Shown here: positions 19,464-23,593 of the stretch, piece after piece
How positions within the stretch are numbered: position 1 is the stretch's first letter
How the letters are laid out: every line of letters begins with the position of its first letter
Position numbers and translations under genes: made by a program
NCBI GenBank assembly: GCA_025526915.1
Contig: JAHLKH010000291.1
Coordinates: 1 to 23,593 of the forward strand
Direction: 5' to 3'
DNA from: Entophlyctis helioformis
Taxonomy: Eukaryota > Chytridiomycota > Chytridiomycetes > Chytridiales > Chytriomycetaceae
Length of the DNA: 23,593 nucleotides
Notes under the pieces: model-generated
Told to the model about the DNA's origin: nothing
The model's input: the letters and a program-made list of their open reading frames with translations, nothing else
Databases searched by the model: none

Positions 19464-19880
19464 GTGGCTTGATGTCGAGGGCTTGGAGAAGATGTTGCTG
19501 AGAGTGCTCGAGAAGGACTGTGCCTTTGTCGCCTCGACTTGGCGCTCATGCACTGCATCCCTGTCGATGCAAGTCAGTCGTTGCCAGCCTCGTCGTGCAC
19601 GTAGCAGCTTTGCACGGCAGGCCCGTCTACCGACCAGTAGCTGACGTGGCGAGCGAAGGCGGCCGGCCGGTGCGTGCGTGTCCACAACAGTGCGCCAGGC
19701 TGTGCCCACGCTGCGACACCTCGCTGGCCAACTCGCTGGCCAACTTGCTGCATGGCCAAGGAGATCATGTCGGCGACGGCTGGGGACGGCTGGGGACGGC
19801 TGGTGAGACGAAAGCTATAAATTGAAGCTGTTTGAACCTTCCACAGCTCTCCATCAACAGTCAGCCAACACCATCCAAAC
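19464..19880. promoter_or_regulatory. Divergent promoter of methyltransferase B and MTHFR
   Basis: This 417-bp interval contains a TATAAATT element at 19816-19823, about 60 bp before the MTHFR ATG. It also has tandem GGGGACGGCT units near 19781-19803 and two TGGCCAACTCGC-type units near 19727-19748. The same elements occur in the left arm. No TATA box is evident on the methyltransferase side. Confidence 0.6.
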
Positions 19881-22546
<2,666 letters not shown>

Positions 22547-22588
22547 GGAGGATCGTCTTGCGTGCTCTCTCTCTTCTCTGTCCCCCCC

Positions 22589-22620
22589 TCTGTCTGTCTG
22601 TCTGTTTGTCTGTCTGACTG
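22589..22620. repeat. (CTGT)n tract between MTHFR and CCDC77
   Basis: Run of TCTG units, with one TTTG interruption, in the 80-bp gap between the MTHFR stop and the CCDC77 ATG. It would fall in the CCDC77 5' UTR or promoter. The upstream flank is a CT-rich tract. Confidence 0.8.
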
Positions 22621-22626
22621 GTCGTA

Positions 22627-23593
22627 ATGAACCATCGATGGGTGCGTTTGTCACGTCCGAACGAGCTTCCCAGATCATCTGGCGGCATGCCAGACACAGC
22701 AAACGTTCACAATGAGCTCCAGCAGCTGCCGCTGTCTGAAGAGCTTCTGGTATACTACCGACAGCGCATTGGTGCGAGCAGCATGCTGTGCTGGAATGTC
22801 CGCTCTGGCATGTTGCTAACAAGCCCTGTCATGGTCTGGGATTGGCAGAGACGGCCGAAGAGGAATACCAGCACGCCATGGAGCACATTGAGCAACTGCG
22901 CATGTCCCACGAAGAAACACACAAGCTGTCGTGGGAGCTGCACAAGCGCTCGCAAGAAGTGGTTGAGATGCAGCAAGCCCTCAGCGACTTTCAGACTGCC
23001 CTCTTTGAAGAGCGCAAGCACACACTGCGCATCGTTGCCGAAAACGACCAACTGAAAGGTATCCTGAATCGGACGAGAGGCCAGCAGTAGCCAACGGCAA
23101 CCACTCACCAACACCCTGGTTGCATGGCCCCTTTCAGTGCAGGAGCTCAAGGACCGCAAAAAGATTCGCTTCTTGCTTTCCCTCAGTGGGGCTCCCGAGG
23201 AGGAGGTGACGTACTTTCGAGATCGTCTGGACCGGCGACTGGTCAAGATTGCGCGTGTCCAAGGGTCTGGCCACGAGCTGGAAGACAAGGTTACACACTT
23301 GCCTGTCTGCCTGCCTGCCTGCCTGTCTGCCTGTCTGCCTGTCTGCCTGTCTGCCTGCGCATTGCTGTCCTTTATCGCTTCTGCTCGAGACGTTCTAAAC
23401 GCGAGTCGCATTGCACTGTAGGATATGCGGCTGCGGCTCGAAGAACGCGATCTGGTCATTCTGGAGGATGAGGTTCAAGGCCTGCGCCTCACGGTATCGT
23501 CACTCCAAGCTCAGCAAGACGAACAGGTGCGTCTACCGCTCGGCATTTTCTTGTGTGCTTGGTGTCGTGGATAACCAATTCTATCAATGTATG
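22627..23593 (+). CDS. CCDC77: CCDC77-like coiled-coil protein (centriole/cilium associated), 3'-partial
   Basis: CCDC77 is a long coiled-coil protein associated with centrosomes and cilia in animals. Exons in the window are 22627-22771, 22849-23058, 23138-23289 and 23422-23526; a GTGCGT donor follows and the gene runs off the right edge. Matches to the human protein are ELLVYYRQRI, EETHKLSWELHKRSQEV, EMQQALSDFQTALFEERKH, LRIVAENDQLK and QELKDRKKIRFLLSLSG, followed by EEEVTYFRDRL. All encoded exons are rich in E, Q, L and R with heptad character. The start could be at 22627 or at the in-frame ATG at 22687. A flagellar or centriolar gene in an otherwise fungal gene set suggests a zoospore-forming lineage. 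Confidence 0.85.
23301..23358. repeat. (CTGC/CTGT)n tract in CCDC77 intron 3
   Basis: About 14 tetranucleotide units alternating CCTG and TCTG inside the intron at 23290-23421. It is the longest of three tracts of this type in the window. Confidence 0.88.

Overview
The window is nuclear DNA from an intron-rich, gene-dense eukaryote, most likely a zoosporic (chytrid-type) fungus. It holds fourteen gene models and about 64 inferred introns, mostly 45-170 nt. Intergenic gaps are short, from 0 to about 570 bp. The fungal placement rests on a Dsc3-like ubiquitin-domain membrane protein and on genome compactness. The flagellate placement rests on a CCDC77 homologue, a family linked to centrioles and cilia. 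Complex I genes and ATG10 fit this. The species cannot be named from the sequence. All exon models were built by hand from reading frame, splice signals and remembered family alignments.

Layout, left to right: EIPR1 (+, 5' end outside the window); a truncated MTHFR first exon (-); a PF02636 (MidA/NDUFAF7-like) methyltransferase, copy A (+); a small single-pass membrane protein (+); a 567-bp stretch without a recognised gene; a DSC3-like gene (-); ITFG1/TIP (-); NDUFV2 (+); PRMT5 (+); ATG10 (-); NDUFAF8-like (+); POLE2 (-); methyltransferase copy B (-); MTHFR (+); CCDC77 (+, 3' end outside the window).

The dominant structural feature is an inverted duplication of about 2.1 kb (1461-3581 and 17912-20009) flanking a 14.3-kb spacer. 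Each arm carries the whole methyltransferase gene, the shared 417-bp divergent promoter and the first exon of MTHFR. The right arm continues into an intact MTHFR and is probably the parent. The left arm stops inside MTHFR intron 1, leaving a promoter driving a dead stub.

Functionally the window mixes mitochondrial complex I (NDUFV2, NDUFAF8, possibly the methyltransferase pair), methyl-group metabolism (MTHFR, PRMT5, the PF02636 enzymes), endomembrane and autophagy genes (EIPR1, DSC3, ATG10, ITFG1) and replication (POLE2). I see no mobile element, CRISPR array, tRNA or rRNA, and no clear novel system. The points most worth checking are the inverted duplication, an unusually high share of GC-AG introns (six well supported), a one-base frameshift in ITFG1, two gene pairs whose starts or stops touch, and one unidentified small membrane protein.
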